A DNA stretch of 35,976 bases, taken from NCBI GenBank assembly GCA_016882265.1, contig VGVB01000028.1, positions 1-35,976 on the forward strand. Direction: 5' to 3'. A program made the translations under genes and the position numbers. Origin of the DNA: Gammaproteobacteria bacterium. GTDB lineage: Bacteria > Pseudomonadota > Gammaproteobacteria > Steroidobacterales > Steroidobacteraceae. Below, piece by piece: positions 21,442 through 29,929 of this stretch (within the stretch, counting starts at the first letter, position 1; each line of letters opens with the position of its first letter). The notes under the pieces were generated by a model. That model was not told the origin of the DNA, did not search any database, and saw nothing but the letters and a program-made list of their open reading frames with translations.

Positions 21442-23435
21442 CCGGTCCGCGCGAAATCCGGCTTGCGCCGTTCAGCGAACGCGGCAATGCCCTCGCGCGC
21501 GGCGGCGGTACAGGCGGTCCGGCCGAAGGCCTGATAGCCGATCTCGAGCGCAGCCGCGAGCGTGGGCGCCGCCGCGGCCCGCTGCACCGCGTCCTCGATG
21601 AGCGCCGTGACCTCGCGGCTGAAGCCAGTCGCCGCCGCGGCGCCGAACGCCGGCACCGCGACCGGCGCATCGAGCGCCGGGCGTGACTGACCGGCGAGCG
21701 CATGCACCTGGCTGACCGCGAGGCGGATCAGCGCGGCGTAGTCGTCGGCCAGCCCGCTGAGGATACCCGCGGCCAGCGCCTGCCCGGCATCCATGCGCCG
21801 CGCGGCGCGCAGCATGTCGTGGAACAGGGCCGCGGCCTGCGGCCAGCGCCGGTACGGCACGGCCAGTCCGCCGATGCCGGGCAGGATGCCGAGCGTGATC
21901 TCCGGGAACTGCAAGCGGGCGCCGCGCGTGGCGACCAGCGCGTGGCAGCGCATCGCCAGTTCGAGCCCGCCGCCGAGCGCGACGCCGTTGATGGCGGCGA
22001 CCACGGGCTTCGACATCGCATCGAGATGCACGAGCACGCGCGAGCAGTCGCGCCCGTACTGCGCGGCGGCGGCGGCGTCGCCGAGCAGCGTCGGGAAGCG
22101 GCCGATATCGGCGCCGGCGCAGAAAGCCCGCGGGCCGTAACCGGCCAGCACGAAGCCACGCACGGCCGGATCGGCTTCATGCCGGCGGATCACTGCGAGG
22201 ATCTCGTCGTTCAGGCCGTCGTGCAGCGCATTCATCGCCTCCGGCCGGCGCAAGGTGATGATCCTGACGCCATCGACCTCATCGACCAGCAGGCCGCGCT
22301 CGAAGCGCTGGTAATCGGCCAGCGCGCGTCGCGGCTGCGGCATGCCGGGGCGTTCGACCGCGAAGCGCTGCAGCACGCGCCGCACCTCCGCCTCGCCCGC
22401 GGCCGCCATCAGGTCGAGCGGCCCCTCCCGGAAACCGAGCGCAAGACGACAGCCGAGGCCGAGATCCGCCGCCGTACCGATTTCGCGGTCGAGGATGTCC
22501 ACGGTCTGCGACCACAGCACGCCCCGCAGCCGGTCGCGGACCACGGCGGCAGTGGCCTCCGGCACCGTCACCGTCCGGCCGATCGGCTGCGTCGCCCAGC
22601 TCGCGACCGAGCGGAAGATCGGCGCCGGCCGGTAGTGCTCGCCCTCGACTTCCGCCTGCAGCGTGTTGGTCTCGACGATGATCGGATTGCCGTTGGCCAT
22701 GTTGAGGACCTGGAACGGCCCGGCACTGACGAACTCCGCGGCAACGCTGTCGATTTCGGCCGCGGTCGCGCGCTCGAGGCACAACGCCGCGTCGTTGCAC
22801 CAGTTGTCGAAGATCCGGTCGAGCATGAAGCACTCGACGTCCCGCGTGACCAGCGGCACCTTGCCGGTCGTGCAGAAGAACCAGCGCAGATATTCGACCA
22901 CGGCCGGATCGGTCGCCGCGGCCGCGATCACCTCGACGATCGGATTGCGCCAGGCGGGCGCGAAGAAGTGCGTGACCGTCGCACGGCCGGGATGGCGCAG
23001 GCCGGCGAAGATCTGCGCCGCCGGCAGTGAGCTGGTGTTCGAGGTGATCAGCGCATCCGCGGCGATCCGCGCTTCCACTTCGGCGAAGATCCGCCGTTTC
23101 AGCGCCAGATCCTCGGTCGCGGCTTCCAGCACCCAGTCAGCGCCGGCGAGTGCCGCGTAGTCGGTCGTGGCCTGGACGCCCGCGGTCACGCGCGCGGCTT
23201 CGGCCTCGCTCATGCGGCCGCGGGCCACGGCCTTGCGCGCATATTCACCGAAGCGCGCGACCGCCCGGTCGAGCGAGGCCTGCGCGATATCCACGAGCAC
23301 GAGCTGGAGATCCGGCAGCGCGCTCTTCAGGTAGTAGCCGATATCGGGGCCGATCGTACCGGCCCCGATGATGGCAATACGCCCCGGCAGCCGCCGCGCC
23401 GGGGTCTCGATCAGCGGGTTCTGGAAACTGCCCAT
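21438..23435 (-). CDS. 3-hydroxyacyl-CoA dehydrogenase / enoyl-CoA hydratase fusion
   Basis: This 665-residue protein combines two beta-oxidation steps. Residues about 15-310 are the dehydrogenase: IAIIGAGTIGPDIGYYLKSA binds NAD, and THFFAPAWRNPIVEVI holds the catalytic His and Glu. Residues about 385-665 are a crotonase: GRGARLQ-type strand, GGGLELAMRCHALVA and FPEITLGILPGIGGLAVPYR carry the two catalytic glutamates. The domain order, dehydrogenase first, is the reverse of FadB. The frame stays open for over 2 kb beyond the start, antisense to hyuA, but family homology begins at MGSFQNPL (ATG 23435). First gene of the leftward operon. Confidence 0.92.
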   Translation of the reverse strand: MGSFQNPLIETPARRLPGRIAIIGAGTIGPDIGYYLKSALPDLQLVLVDIAQASLDRAVARFGEYARKAVARGRMSEAEAARVTAGVQATTDYAALAGADWVLEAATEDLALKRRIFAEVEARIAADALITSNTSSLPAAQIFAGLRHPGRATVTHFFAPAWRNPIVEVIAAAATDPAVVEYLRWFFCTTGKVPLVTRDVECFMLDRIFDNWCNDAALCLERATAAEIDSVAAEFVSAGPFQVLNMANGNPIIVETNTLQAEVEGEHYRPAPIFRSVASWATQPIGRTVTVPEATAAVVRDRLRGVLWSQTVDILDREIGTAADLGLGCRLALGFREGPLDLMAAAGEAEVRRVLQRFAVERPGMPQPRRALADYQRFERGLLVDEVDGVRIITLRRPEAMNALHDGLNDEILAVIRRHEADPAVRGFVLAGYGPRAFCAGADIGRFPTLLGDAAAAAQYGRDCSRVLVHLDAMSKPVVAAINGVALGGGLELAMRCHALVATRGARLQFPEITLGILPGIGGLAVPYRRWPQAAALFHDMLRAARRMDAGQALAAGILSGLADDYAALIRLAVSQVHALAGQSRPALDAPVAVPAFGAAAATGFSREVTALIEDAVQRAAAAPTLAAALEIGYQAFGRTACTAAAREGIAAFAERRKPDFARTG

Positions 23436-23456
23436 TGCCTGCACCTGAATCTGCCG

Positions 23457-23476
23457 TGTACAGTATACCGTATACA
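23457..23476. promoter_or_regulatory. Divergent operator: paired GTATAC palindromes
   Basis: The string TGTACAGTATACCGTATACA contains GTATAC twice, one base apart, giving a 13-bp near-perfect palindrome (23463-23475), with a partial third half (TGTACA) to the left. GTATAC-type cores are known for FCD-type GntR regulators. It lies in the 57 bp between two divergent genes, overlaps AT-rich -10-like hexamers for both directions (TATACT leftward, TATACA rightward), and is the only AT-rich patch nearby. hyuA has AAGGA 10 bases before its ATG. Confidence 0.75.
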
Positions 23477-23492
23477 GAAGGACGGCAAGCCC

Positions 23493-25583
23493 ATGCGCGT
23501 TGGCGTCGATGTTGGCGGCACCTTTACCGATTTCGTCCTGCTCGACGACGCGACCGGGCGCACCCATACCTACAAGTGCCTGACCACGCCGCGCGACCCC
23601 GCCGCGGCGATCGAGCAGGGCCTGCGTGCGCTCGAAACGGAACTGCCCGGCTGCACGCAGGCGCTCGAAGAAGTGATCCACGGGACCACGCTCGTGATCA
23701 ACGCGATCATCGAGCGCAAAGGCGCGCGCACCGGCCTGCTGACCACACGCGGCTTCCGCGACGTGCTCGAGCTCGGCCGCGAGATCCGCTACGCCGCCTA
23801 CGACGCGATGGCCGAGATGCCCGAGCCGCTGGTGCCGCGCGAGCGCCGGCTGGAGGTCAACGAGCGCCTGCGCGCGGACGGCTCGGTGCTGCTGCCGCTC
23901 GACGCAGCGAGCGCCCGCGCGGCCATCGCCAGCCTGCGCGCTCAGGGTGTCGAGTCGGTCGCCGTGTGCCTGCTGAACTCGTTCGAGAACCCGTCCCATG
24001 AGCTGGCATTGAAGCAACTGCTGGCCGCCGAGCTGCCGGGTGTGCCGGTGTCGATCTCCTACGAGGTGCTGCCGCAGATCCGCGAGTACGAGCGCACCAG
24101 CACGACCGCGACCAATGCCTACGTCAAGCCGCTGACCAGCCGCTACCTGCTGCAGCTCACCGACCGGCTGGCCGCGCTCGGCTTCAAGGGCCGGCTGTTC
24201 ATCATGCTCTCCTCCGGCGGCGTGACCTCGGCGACCACCGCGGCCGATTTTCCGGTGCGCATCATCGAATCGGGACCCACGGCCGCGGTGATCGCCGGCC
24301 AGTACTACAGCCGCCTGTTCGACTGCCCGGAGATGTTCTGCTTCGACATGGGCGGCACGACCGCGAAGTCCTGCCTGATCCAGCACGGCGTCGCCGGCGT
24401 CGTGCCGACCTTCGAGGTCGGTCGCGTGCAGCGCTTCCAGAAGGGCAGCGGCCTGACGATCCAGGTGCCGGTCGTCGACCTGATGGAGATCGGCGCGGGC
24501 GGCGGCAGCATCGCGCGCGCGAGCAGGCTCGGCACACTGCAGGTCGGCCCGGACAGCGCCGGGGCCGAGCCGGGCCCGATCTGCTACGGGCGCGGCGGGA
24601 CGCTGCCGACCGTGACCGACTCGGACCTGCTGCTCGGCTATCTCGACCCGGACTATTTTCTTGGCGGCACGATGCACCTCGATGCCGCAGCAGCGCGGCG
24701 CGGCGTCGAGGAACACGTCGCGCGTCCGCTCGGCGTCGGCTACCTGGACGCGGTCTGGGGCATTCACGACCTGATCAACGAGACGATGGCGGCCGCCGCC
24801 AAGACTCACGTCGCCGAACGCGGCGGCAATCCGCGGCTGGTGACGGTCGCCGCCTTCGGCGGCGCCGGACCGGTACACGCCTGGGGCCTCGCCCGCAAGC
24901 TCGGGGCGCCGCGGCTCGTCGTACCGCCGAATGCGGGTGTCGGTTCGGCGCTCGGCTTCTTCACCGCGCCGCGCGCCTTCGACCTGGTGCGCAGCCACAA
25001 GGTGCCGCTGGCCAGCGCCGACTACGCGCAGCTCGAGGCACTGTTCCGCGAACTCGAGGCCGAGGGCGAGCGCACGCTGCGCAAGGCCGGCGCCGAGGGC
25101 GTGGTGCAGTTCACGCGCTCGGTCGAAGCTCGCTTCATCGGCCAGGGATCGGAGACGACACTGCCGGTGCCGCCCGGCGATTTCGCCGCGCTCGACCCGG
25201 CCGTGCTGCGCGCGCAGTTCGATGCCACCTACGAACGCCTGTACGGCCGCACCTACCCCGAGTCCGCGGTCGAATTCGTCAACTTCTGCGTGCGCGCCAG
25301 CCTGCCGGTGCAATTGCTGCAGTTGCCGAAGATCGGCACGCGCGGGGCGCTCGCTGCCGCGCGCAAGGGCGAGCGCCGGGCCTGGTGCGGAACGGCCCGC
25401 GATTTCGTGCCGCATACGGTCTGGGATCGCTACCGGCTGCCGGCCGACGTCGAGGTCGAGGGACCGGCGATCTTCGAGGAACGCGAGTCCACGGTGATCG
25501 TAGGTGCCGGCGGCCGCGCCCGTGGCGACGAATATGGCTTCCTGTGGGTCACGCTGCCGGAGGAGCGCGCCGATGCCGGCTGA
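23493..25583 (+). CDS. hyuA: Hydantoinase A / oxoprolinase family protein
   Basis: The 696-residue subunit is related to N-methylhydantoinase A, 5-oxoprolinase and the ATP-dependent ketone carboxylases. MRVGVDVGGTFTDFVLLDD is the actin-like nucleotide-binding start (DxGGTFTD), followed by HGTTLVINAIIERKGARTGL, FDMGGTTAKSCLI (second phosphate loop), EIGAGGGSIARAS and the C-terminal FGGAGPVHAWGLARKLGAP. It is the first gene of the rightward transcript. hyuB starts 11 bp inside its end. Family members either open a lactam ring or carboxylate a ketone using ATP. The presence of thiolase and CoA ligase next door makes a keto-acid route as likely as hydantoin hydrolysis. Confidence 0.88.
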   Translation: MRVGVDVGGTFTDFVLLDDATGRTHTYKCLTTPRDPAAAIEQGLRALETELPGCTQALEEVIHGTTLVINAIIERKGARTGLLTTRGFRDVLELGREIRYAAYDAMAEMPEPLVPRERRLEVNERLRADGSVLLPLDAASARAAIASLRAQGVESVAVCLLNSFENPSHELALKQLLAAELPGVPVSISYEVLPQIREYERTSTTATNAYVKPLTSRYLLQLTDRLAALGFKGRLFIMLSSGGVTSATTAADFPVRIIESGPTAAVIAGQYYSRLFDCPEMFCFDMGGTTAKSCLIQHGVAGVVPTFEVGRVQRFQKGSGLTIQVPVVDLMEIGAGGGSIARASRLGTLQVGPDSAGAEPGPICYGRGGTLPTVTDSDLLLGYLDPDYFLGGTMHLDAAAARRGVEEHVARPLGVGYLDAVWGIHDLINETMAAAAKTHVAERGGNPRLVTVAAFGGAGPVHAWGLARKLGAPRLVVPPNAGVGSALGFFTAPRAFDLVRSHKVPLASADYAQLEALFRELEAEGERTLRKAGAEGVVQFTRSVEARFIGQGSETTLPVPPGDFAALDPAVLRAQFDATYERLYGRTYPESAVEFVNFCVRASLPVQLLQLPKIGTRGALAAARKGERRAWCGTARDFVPHTVWDRYRLPADVEVEGPAIFEERESTVIVGAGGRARGDEYGFLWVTLPEERADAG

Positions 25584-27246
25584 GTTCGATCCGATCACGC
25601 TCGAAATCCTGTGGCGGCGGCTGATCTCGATCGTCGACGAGTCGGATGCCGCCGTCGCGCGCACCGCGTTCTCCAGCCTGCTGCGCGACGCGCATGACTA
25701 CACCTGCATGTTCACCGACTCGCGCGGCAGGGAACTGGCGCAGGGCACGCTGGCCACACCGGGCCAGTCGGGCGCGATGGCGCTCGGCATCCGCCAGCTC
25801 GTCGAGGGGCTGGCGCCCGGCTCGCTGCACGACGGCGACGTGTTCATCACCAACGATCCGTGGGCGCTGGCCGGGCACCTGAATGACGTCTGCGTGCTGA
25901 GCCCGATCTTCCACCGCGGCCGCGTGGTCGCCTTCACCGCCTGCATCCTGCACCACTCCGACATCGGCGGGCGGGTCGCCTCCGACAACCGCGAGGTGTT
26001 CGAGGAAGGCCTGTTCATCCCGCTGGTCCGGCTGTACGAAGCCGGCCGGCTCAACGACGGCGTGCTGGCGATGATCCGCGCCAACGTGCGCACGCCGGAC
26101 GAGGTCAACGGCGACATCCGCTCGCAGATCGCCGCCAACCACGTCTGCGCGCGGCAGATCGTGCGCATGCTCGAGGACTACGGTCTCGCCGACCTCGATG
26201 GCCTCGCCGATGAGATCATCGGCCGCAGCGAGCGCAGCATCCGCACCGCAATCGCCCGGGTGCCGTCCGGTACCTATCAGGCCGAGGGCACCATCGAGCA
26301 GGTCGCCGGCCAGCCGGACGTCGTGATCCGCTGCGCGGTCACGATCGCCGGCAGCGACATCACCGTGGACCTGACCGGTTCGTCGCCGCAGGTGAACTGG
26401 GGCGGCAACGTCGTCTACAACTTCACCTACGCCTACGTGCACATGGCGGTGAAGAGCATCTTCGACCCGGAGATCCCGAACAACGACGGCATCGCCGCGC
26501 CGATCCGGCTGATCGCACCGGCAGGCACGGTGGTCAACTGCCGGCACCCGGCCGCGGTCGCCGCGCGCATGCAGATCGGCCACTTCATCACCGAGATCGT
26601 GTATCGCGCGCTGGCGCCGGCACTGCCGGAGCGCGTGCTCGCCGGCAGCGGCGGCACGCCGGCGACGATGCAGGTGTTCTACGGCCGGCGCCGCAACGGC
26701 CGCCCGTTCCACACGGTGCTGATCCGCGGCGGCGGCATGGGCGCGGGCGCCCGTCAGGACGGCGTCGGCTCCTTCATCTTCCCGGCCAACGGCGCCAACA
26801 CGCCGGTCGAGATCCTCGAGAGCGACTCGCCGCTGATCGTCGAGTGCCGCGAACTACTGCCGGATTCCGGCGGCGCCGGCCGCCAGCGCGGTGCGCTCGG
26901 CCGGCGCGAAGTGTTCCGCGTGCCCGACGACGAGTACGCATCGCAACCGCCGGTCAGCCTCGCGATCCAGTCCGGGCGCTTCCGCCTGCCGGCGGCAGGG
27001 CTGTTCGGCGGCGAGCCGGGCGCGCTGGCCCGCTTCCTCGTCAACGGCCGGCCCGGCAATCCCTACGGCCTGACGCAGCTTCAGCCCGGCGACGTCGTGA
27101 CGATGGACGCCGCCGGCGGCGGTGGCTATGGTGACCCGCGCGAGCGCGATCCCGAGCTGATCGCGCGCGACCGCCGGGAGGGCAAGATCGGTGCCGGTGT
27201 TACGGTCGAGGTAACTCCGGATCGGCCGGAGTTACCGAGACCGTAA
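25573..27246 (+). CDS. hyuB: Hydantoinase B / oxoprolinase family protein
   Basis: The 557-residue partner of HyuA. The start MPAEFDPITLEILWRRLISI is diagnostic; LRDAHDYTCMFTDSRGREL, FITNDPWALAGHLNDVCVLS, HHSDIGGRVASDN and RQIARxML-like helices follow, then TVDLTGSSPQVNWGGN and DGIAAPIRLIAPAGTVVNCR. GGAGGAG 9 bases upstream sets the start, which overlaps hyuA. The last 16 or so residues (GAGVTVEVTPDRPELPRP) are encoded by a 67-bp palindromic repeat, so the normal C-terminus near GGGGYGDPRERDPE has been extended or altered. Metal binding and catalysis are inferred from the family. Confidence 0.88.
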   Translation: MPAEFDPITLEILWRRLISIVDESDAAVARTAFSSLLRDAHDYTCMFTDSRGRELAQGTLATPGQSGAMALGIRQLVEGLAPGSLHDGDVFITNDPWALAGHLNDVCVLSPIFHRGRVVAFTACILHHSDIGGRVASDNREVFEEGLFIPLVRLYEAGRLNDGVLAMIRANVRTPDEVNGDIRSQIAANHVCARQIVRMLEDYGLADLDGLADEIIGRSERSIRTAIARVPSGTYQAEGTIEQVAGQPDVVIRCAVTIAGSDITVDLTGSSPQVNWGGNVVYNFTYAYVHMAVKSIFDPEIPNNDGIAAPIRLIAPAGTVVNCRHPAAVAARMQIGHFITEIVYRALAPALPERVLAGSGGTPATMQVFYGRRRNGRPFHTVLIRGGGMGAGARQDGVGSFIFPANGANTPVEILESDSPLIVECRELLPDSGGAGRQRGALGRREVFRVPDDEYASQPPVSLAIQSGRFRLPAAGLFGGEPGALARFLVNGRPGNPYGLTQLQPGDVVTMDAAGGGGYGDPRERDPELIARDRREGKIGAGVTVEVTPDRPELPRP

Positions 27247-27256
27247 CACCGGCACC
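27190..27256. repeat. 67-bp REP/BIME-like palindrome in the end of hyuB
   Basis: Two 31-base arms, GGTGCCGGTGTTACGGTC then GGTAACTCCGG after a GA dinucleotide, face each other across a 5-base loop (ATCGG). The arms differ only at two bases (GA against TC). The stem would be 11 bp, a 2-base mismatch, then 18 bp. It contains the hyuB stop codon, and the PLP-enzyme gene starts 19 bp later, so it could attenuate or process the message between them. Its size and symmetry suggest a repeat family inserted at gene ends. Confidence 0.8.
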
Positions 27257-27274
27257 GCCAACAAGAGGGATGCG

Positions 27275-28507
27275 ATGACGCTTGTTCCTGAAGGCCTGCC
27301 CGAACAAGGCCTGGCGGCCGATGAGATCTACCGCGAACTCGACCGGCGCCGAATCGACCCGATCCGCGGGCACTGGAGCCATTCGTTCCGCGGCCCGCCC
27401 GACGTGCAGGAAGTCGGGCGCACCGCCTTCCTGCGCTTCATGGCCGACAACGGCATCTTCTCGGTGCGCGTGCCGTACATGCAGCAGGTCGAGCAGGAGG
27501 TCATCGCCATGTGCGTGAGCCTGTTCCACCCGCAGCCGGACTCGAGCGGCAACTTCACCAGCGGCGGCTCCGAGAGCAACTACAGCGCGCTGCACGCGAT
27601 CCGCGAGTGGGCGAAGGAACACCGGCCGCAGGTGCGGCGCCCGACGATCGTCGCGCCCTACTCCGCGCACGGCACCTTCACCAAGGGCTGCCACTACTTC
27701 GGCCTCGAGCTCATCCGCACACCGCTCGGCAAGGATTACCGCGCCGACGTCGCCGCGATGGCCGCCGCGATCACGCCCGATACGGTGGCGCTGGTCGGCT
27801 CGGCGCCGTGCTGGCCCTATGGCCTGTTCGATCCACTGCCGGCGATCTCCGCACTGGCGACGCAGCACGGCCTGTGGATGCACGTCGATGCCTGTGTCGG
27901 CGGATATCTGTCGCCGTTCGCCGAACAGCTCGGGCTGCCGCTGCCCGAGTGGGACTTCCGCCTGCCGGCGGTGCAGTCGATTTCGGCCGACCTGCACAAG
28001 CTCGGCTACTGCCCGAAGCCAGCCTCGACCGTGCTGTGGCGTTCGCGTGACCTGCAGCGCTTCCACTACGTGAACCCGACCGACATCCCGACCGGGGAAT
28101 ACCGCACCGCCGGGTTCGCCGGCTCGCGCAATGCGGGAGCCATTTTCGCCGCCTGGGCGGTGTTGCGGTACCTCGGCCGCTCCGGCTACCTGCGCCTCGC
28201 CCGCCAGGTGCTGGCGACGAAACAGCGCCTGAGCGACGGTATCCGCGCGATCGACGGCCTCGAGCCGGTCGCCAGCGACCTGCTGCCGCTGCCGTTCCGC
28301 GCCACCGATGTGGTTCTCGCCGACGTGGTCGGCGAGATGACCCGCCGTGGTTACATCCTGCTCGGCTGCAAGGATCCGCCGCTGGTCGACATGCCGATCG
28401 ACCCGGCCGCGGACGACACGGTCATCGAAACCTTCCTCGCCGACCTGCGCGAATCCGTGGCGGTCGCCCGCGCCGCCGGGACTACGCGCGGCGAGCTGCG
28501 GTACTGA
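27275..28507 (+). CDS. PLP-dependent lyase/decarboxylase (sphingosine-phosphate-lyase-like)
   Basis: This 410-residue fold-type I PLP enzyme belongs to the group II decarboxylase superfamily. SGNFTSGGSESNYSALHAIR contains the phosphate-binding GGSES motif. WMHVDACVGGYLSPF has the aspartate that pairs with the pyridine nitrogen. SADLHKLGYCPKPASTVLWR holds K242, the Schiff-base lysine, in the HKxGxxPK arrangement seen in sphingosine-1-phosphate lyase. It could decarboxylate an amino acid or cleave a carbon-carbon bond. AAGAGGGATGCG upstream gives a ribosome binding site. It is the third gene of the rightward transcript, separated from hyuB by the palindrome. The permease gene converges on its end. 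Confidence 0.88.
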   Translation: MTLVPEGLPEQGLAADEIYRELDRRRIDPIRGHWSHSFRGPPDVQEVGRTAFLRFMADNGIFSVRVPYMQQVEQEVIAMCVSLFHPQPDSSGNFTSGGSESNYSALHAIREWAKEHRPQVRRPTIVAPYSAHGTFTKGCHYFGLELIRTPLGKDYRADVAAMAAAITPDTVALVGSAPCWPYGLFDPLPAISALATQHGLWMHVDACVGGYLSPFAEQLGLPLPEWDFRLPAVQSISADLHKLGYCPKPASTVLWRSRDLQRFHYVNPTDIPTGEYRTAGFAGSRNAGAIFAAWAVLRYLGRSGYLRLARQVLATKQRLSDGIRAIDGLEPVASDLLPLPFRATDVVLADVVGEMTRRGYILLGCKDPPLVDMPIDPAADDTVIETFLADLRESVAVARAAGTTRGELRY

Positions 28508-28531
28508 GACCGCCAGCCGCGCCGCTCCGGC

Positions 28532-29929
28532 CTATTCCGGGGCTGGCAACAGGATGCGGCGCCGCTCCGCCTCCGGCACCGCTCTCCGCCAGCTCCCGGC
28601 GGCGAGCCACAACAACAGACCCAGCAGACTCCAGATCGCCAGCAACACCCATTCCGGGGGCAGCGGGACCGCGCTGTTGATGCCGGCCTGGATCAGTCCG
28701 TTCGCCAGCAGTGCGAGCGCGACCAGCAGCGCCGCCGCCGGTACCAACCGGCCGGCAGCGCCGCGGCGCGACCGCGTGATCAGGACACCGAGGGCAATCA
28801 TTGCGAACACCAGGGTCATCGCCGTGCCGAGGCCGCTGACCATCGGCACCAGCGCGGCCGGACCGAGCAACGTGCCAGCGGCGCCGATGACCGCGGTCAG
28901 CGCGATCGCCGCGGCCGGTGTCCGGAAACGCGCATCGATCGCCGCCAGACCCGCCGGAATGGTGCCGGCCCGTGCCAGCACCAGCAGCGTTCTGGTCGAG
29001 GCGTAGAAGATCGCATTCCACGTGGACAGCAGGCCCAGCAGCCCGGCCACGAGGACCAGCTTGCCGGCACCGGTCGAACCGAAGGCCGCGGACACCGCCG
29101 TGTAAGCGGGCAGCTCCTCGCCGAGCAGCTCTTCCCGCGGCACCGCGCTGGCCGTCATCAGGATGATCAGCACGTAGAACAGCATCGCCCCCAGCAGCGC
29201 CAGCACGATGGTCAGTGCAACCTGCCGCGTGCCGACCCGTTCCGATTTTTCCGCCACGGCCTGCGGGATGACGTTGAAGCCCAGGTAGAACATGGGCACC
29301 ATCGCCAGCACGCTCAGGAAGCCAGCCACCGCGGATCCGGCCGGGAACAGCGGCACGAGATTGGCCACGGCGCCGTTCCACAGCGCCACGCCGATGCAGA
29401 CTGCGGTCATCGCGACCAGTCCCCAGGTGATCAGATCCTGCAGGCGGGCGGTCGCCTGCACGCCCAGCCAGTTGATCACGGCGATCAGCAGCATCAGCGC
29501 CAGCCCGATCGCCAGCCGGCCGGCGTGGACCTCGCCGCCCCAGACGCCGTACAGCACCGGACCGGAGAGTTGCGGCACGAGTTCGGCGAGGAGCCAGCCG
29601 ACCGAGATCGCCTCGAATGCGCAACCGATCGAAAACGTCAGCACCAGAATCCAGCCGGCCACGAACGCGGCGCGCAGGCCGAACCAGCCATAGCAATAAG
29701 CGACTTCACCGCCCGCTACCGGAAAATCCGCGTACGCCGCGCAGTAGCACAGGCCGATCAGCAGCATGCCGCCGCCGCCCAGCGCAAAGGCGAGGATCGC
29801 GCCGAGCGAGCCGGCGCTCGCCAGCCAGGCGCCGACCAGAATGATCCAGCCGACACCGATGATGCAGCCGAAACCGAGCGTGAAGAGCTGCGGCGCCGAC
29901 AGTTCCTGTCGCAGGACCGGTGTCGTCAT
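28532..29929 (-). CDS. APC-family amino acid/polyamine permease
   Basis: The 465-residue transporter has about twelve transmembrane segments. APQLFTLGFGCIIGVGWIIL is the conserved first helix with the G-x-x-I-G-x-G motif, and GGEVAYCYGWFG, FLSVLAMVPMFYLGFNVIPQ and LFAMIALGVLITRS are later family elements. The ATG at 29929 (MTTPVLRQELS) is chosen because upstream sequence adds 59 residues of polar, low-confidence translation. It points toward the PLP enzyme, with 24 bp between the two stops. A decarboxylase next to an APC transporter resembles amino-acid decarboxylase/antiporter pairs, but it may simply import the pathway substrate. Confidence 0.87.
   Translation of the reverse strand: MTTPVLRQELSAPQLFTLGFGCIIGVGWIILVGAWLASAGSLGAILAFALGGGGMLLIGLCYCAAYADFPVAGGEVAYCYGWFGLRAAFVAGWILVLTFSIGCAFEAISVGWLLAELVPQLSGPVLYGVWGGEVHAGRLAIGLALMLLIAVINWLGVQATARLQDLITWGLVAMTAVCIGVALWNGAVANLVPLFPAGSAVAGFLSVLAMVPMFYLGFNVIPQAVAEKSERVGTRQVALTIVLALLGAMLFYVLIILMTASAVPREELLGEELPAYTAVSAAFGSTGAGKLVLVAGLLGLLSTWNAIFYASTRTLLVLARAGTIPAGLAAIDARFRTPAAAIALTAVIGAAGTLLGPAALVPMVSGLGTAMTLVFAMIALGVLITRSRRGAAGRLVPAAALLVALALLANGLIQAGINSAVPLPPEWVLLAIWSLLGLLLWLAAGSWRRAVPEAERRRILLPAPE

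Noticed and set aside
23436..25664. Long open frame antisense to hyuA, continuous with the HAD-ECH gene
   Set aside because: Its translation is rich in Arg, Ala and Gln with no family resemblance, and hyuA on the other strand is a clear family member. It is the usual stop-free antisense frame of GC-rich coding DNA. The real gene starts at 23435.
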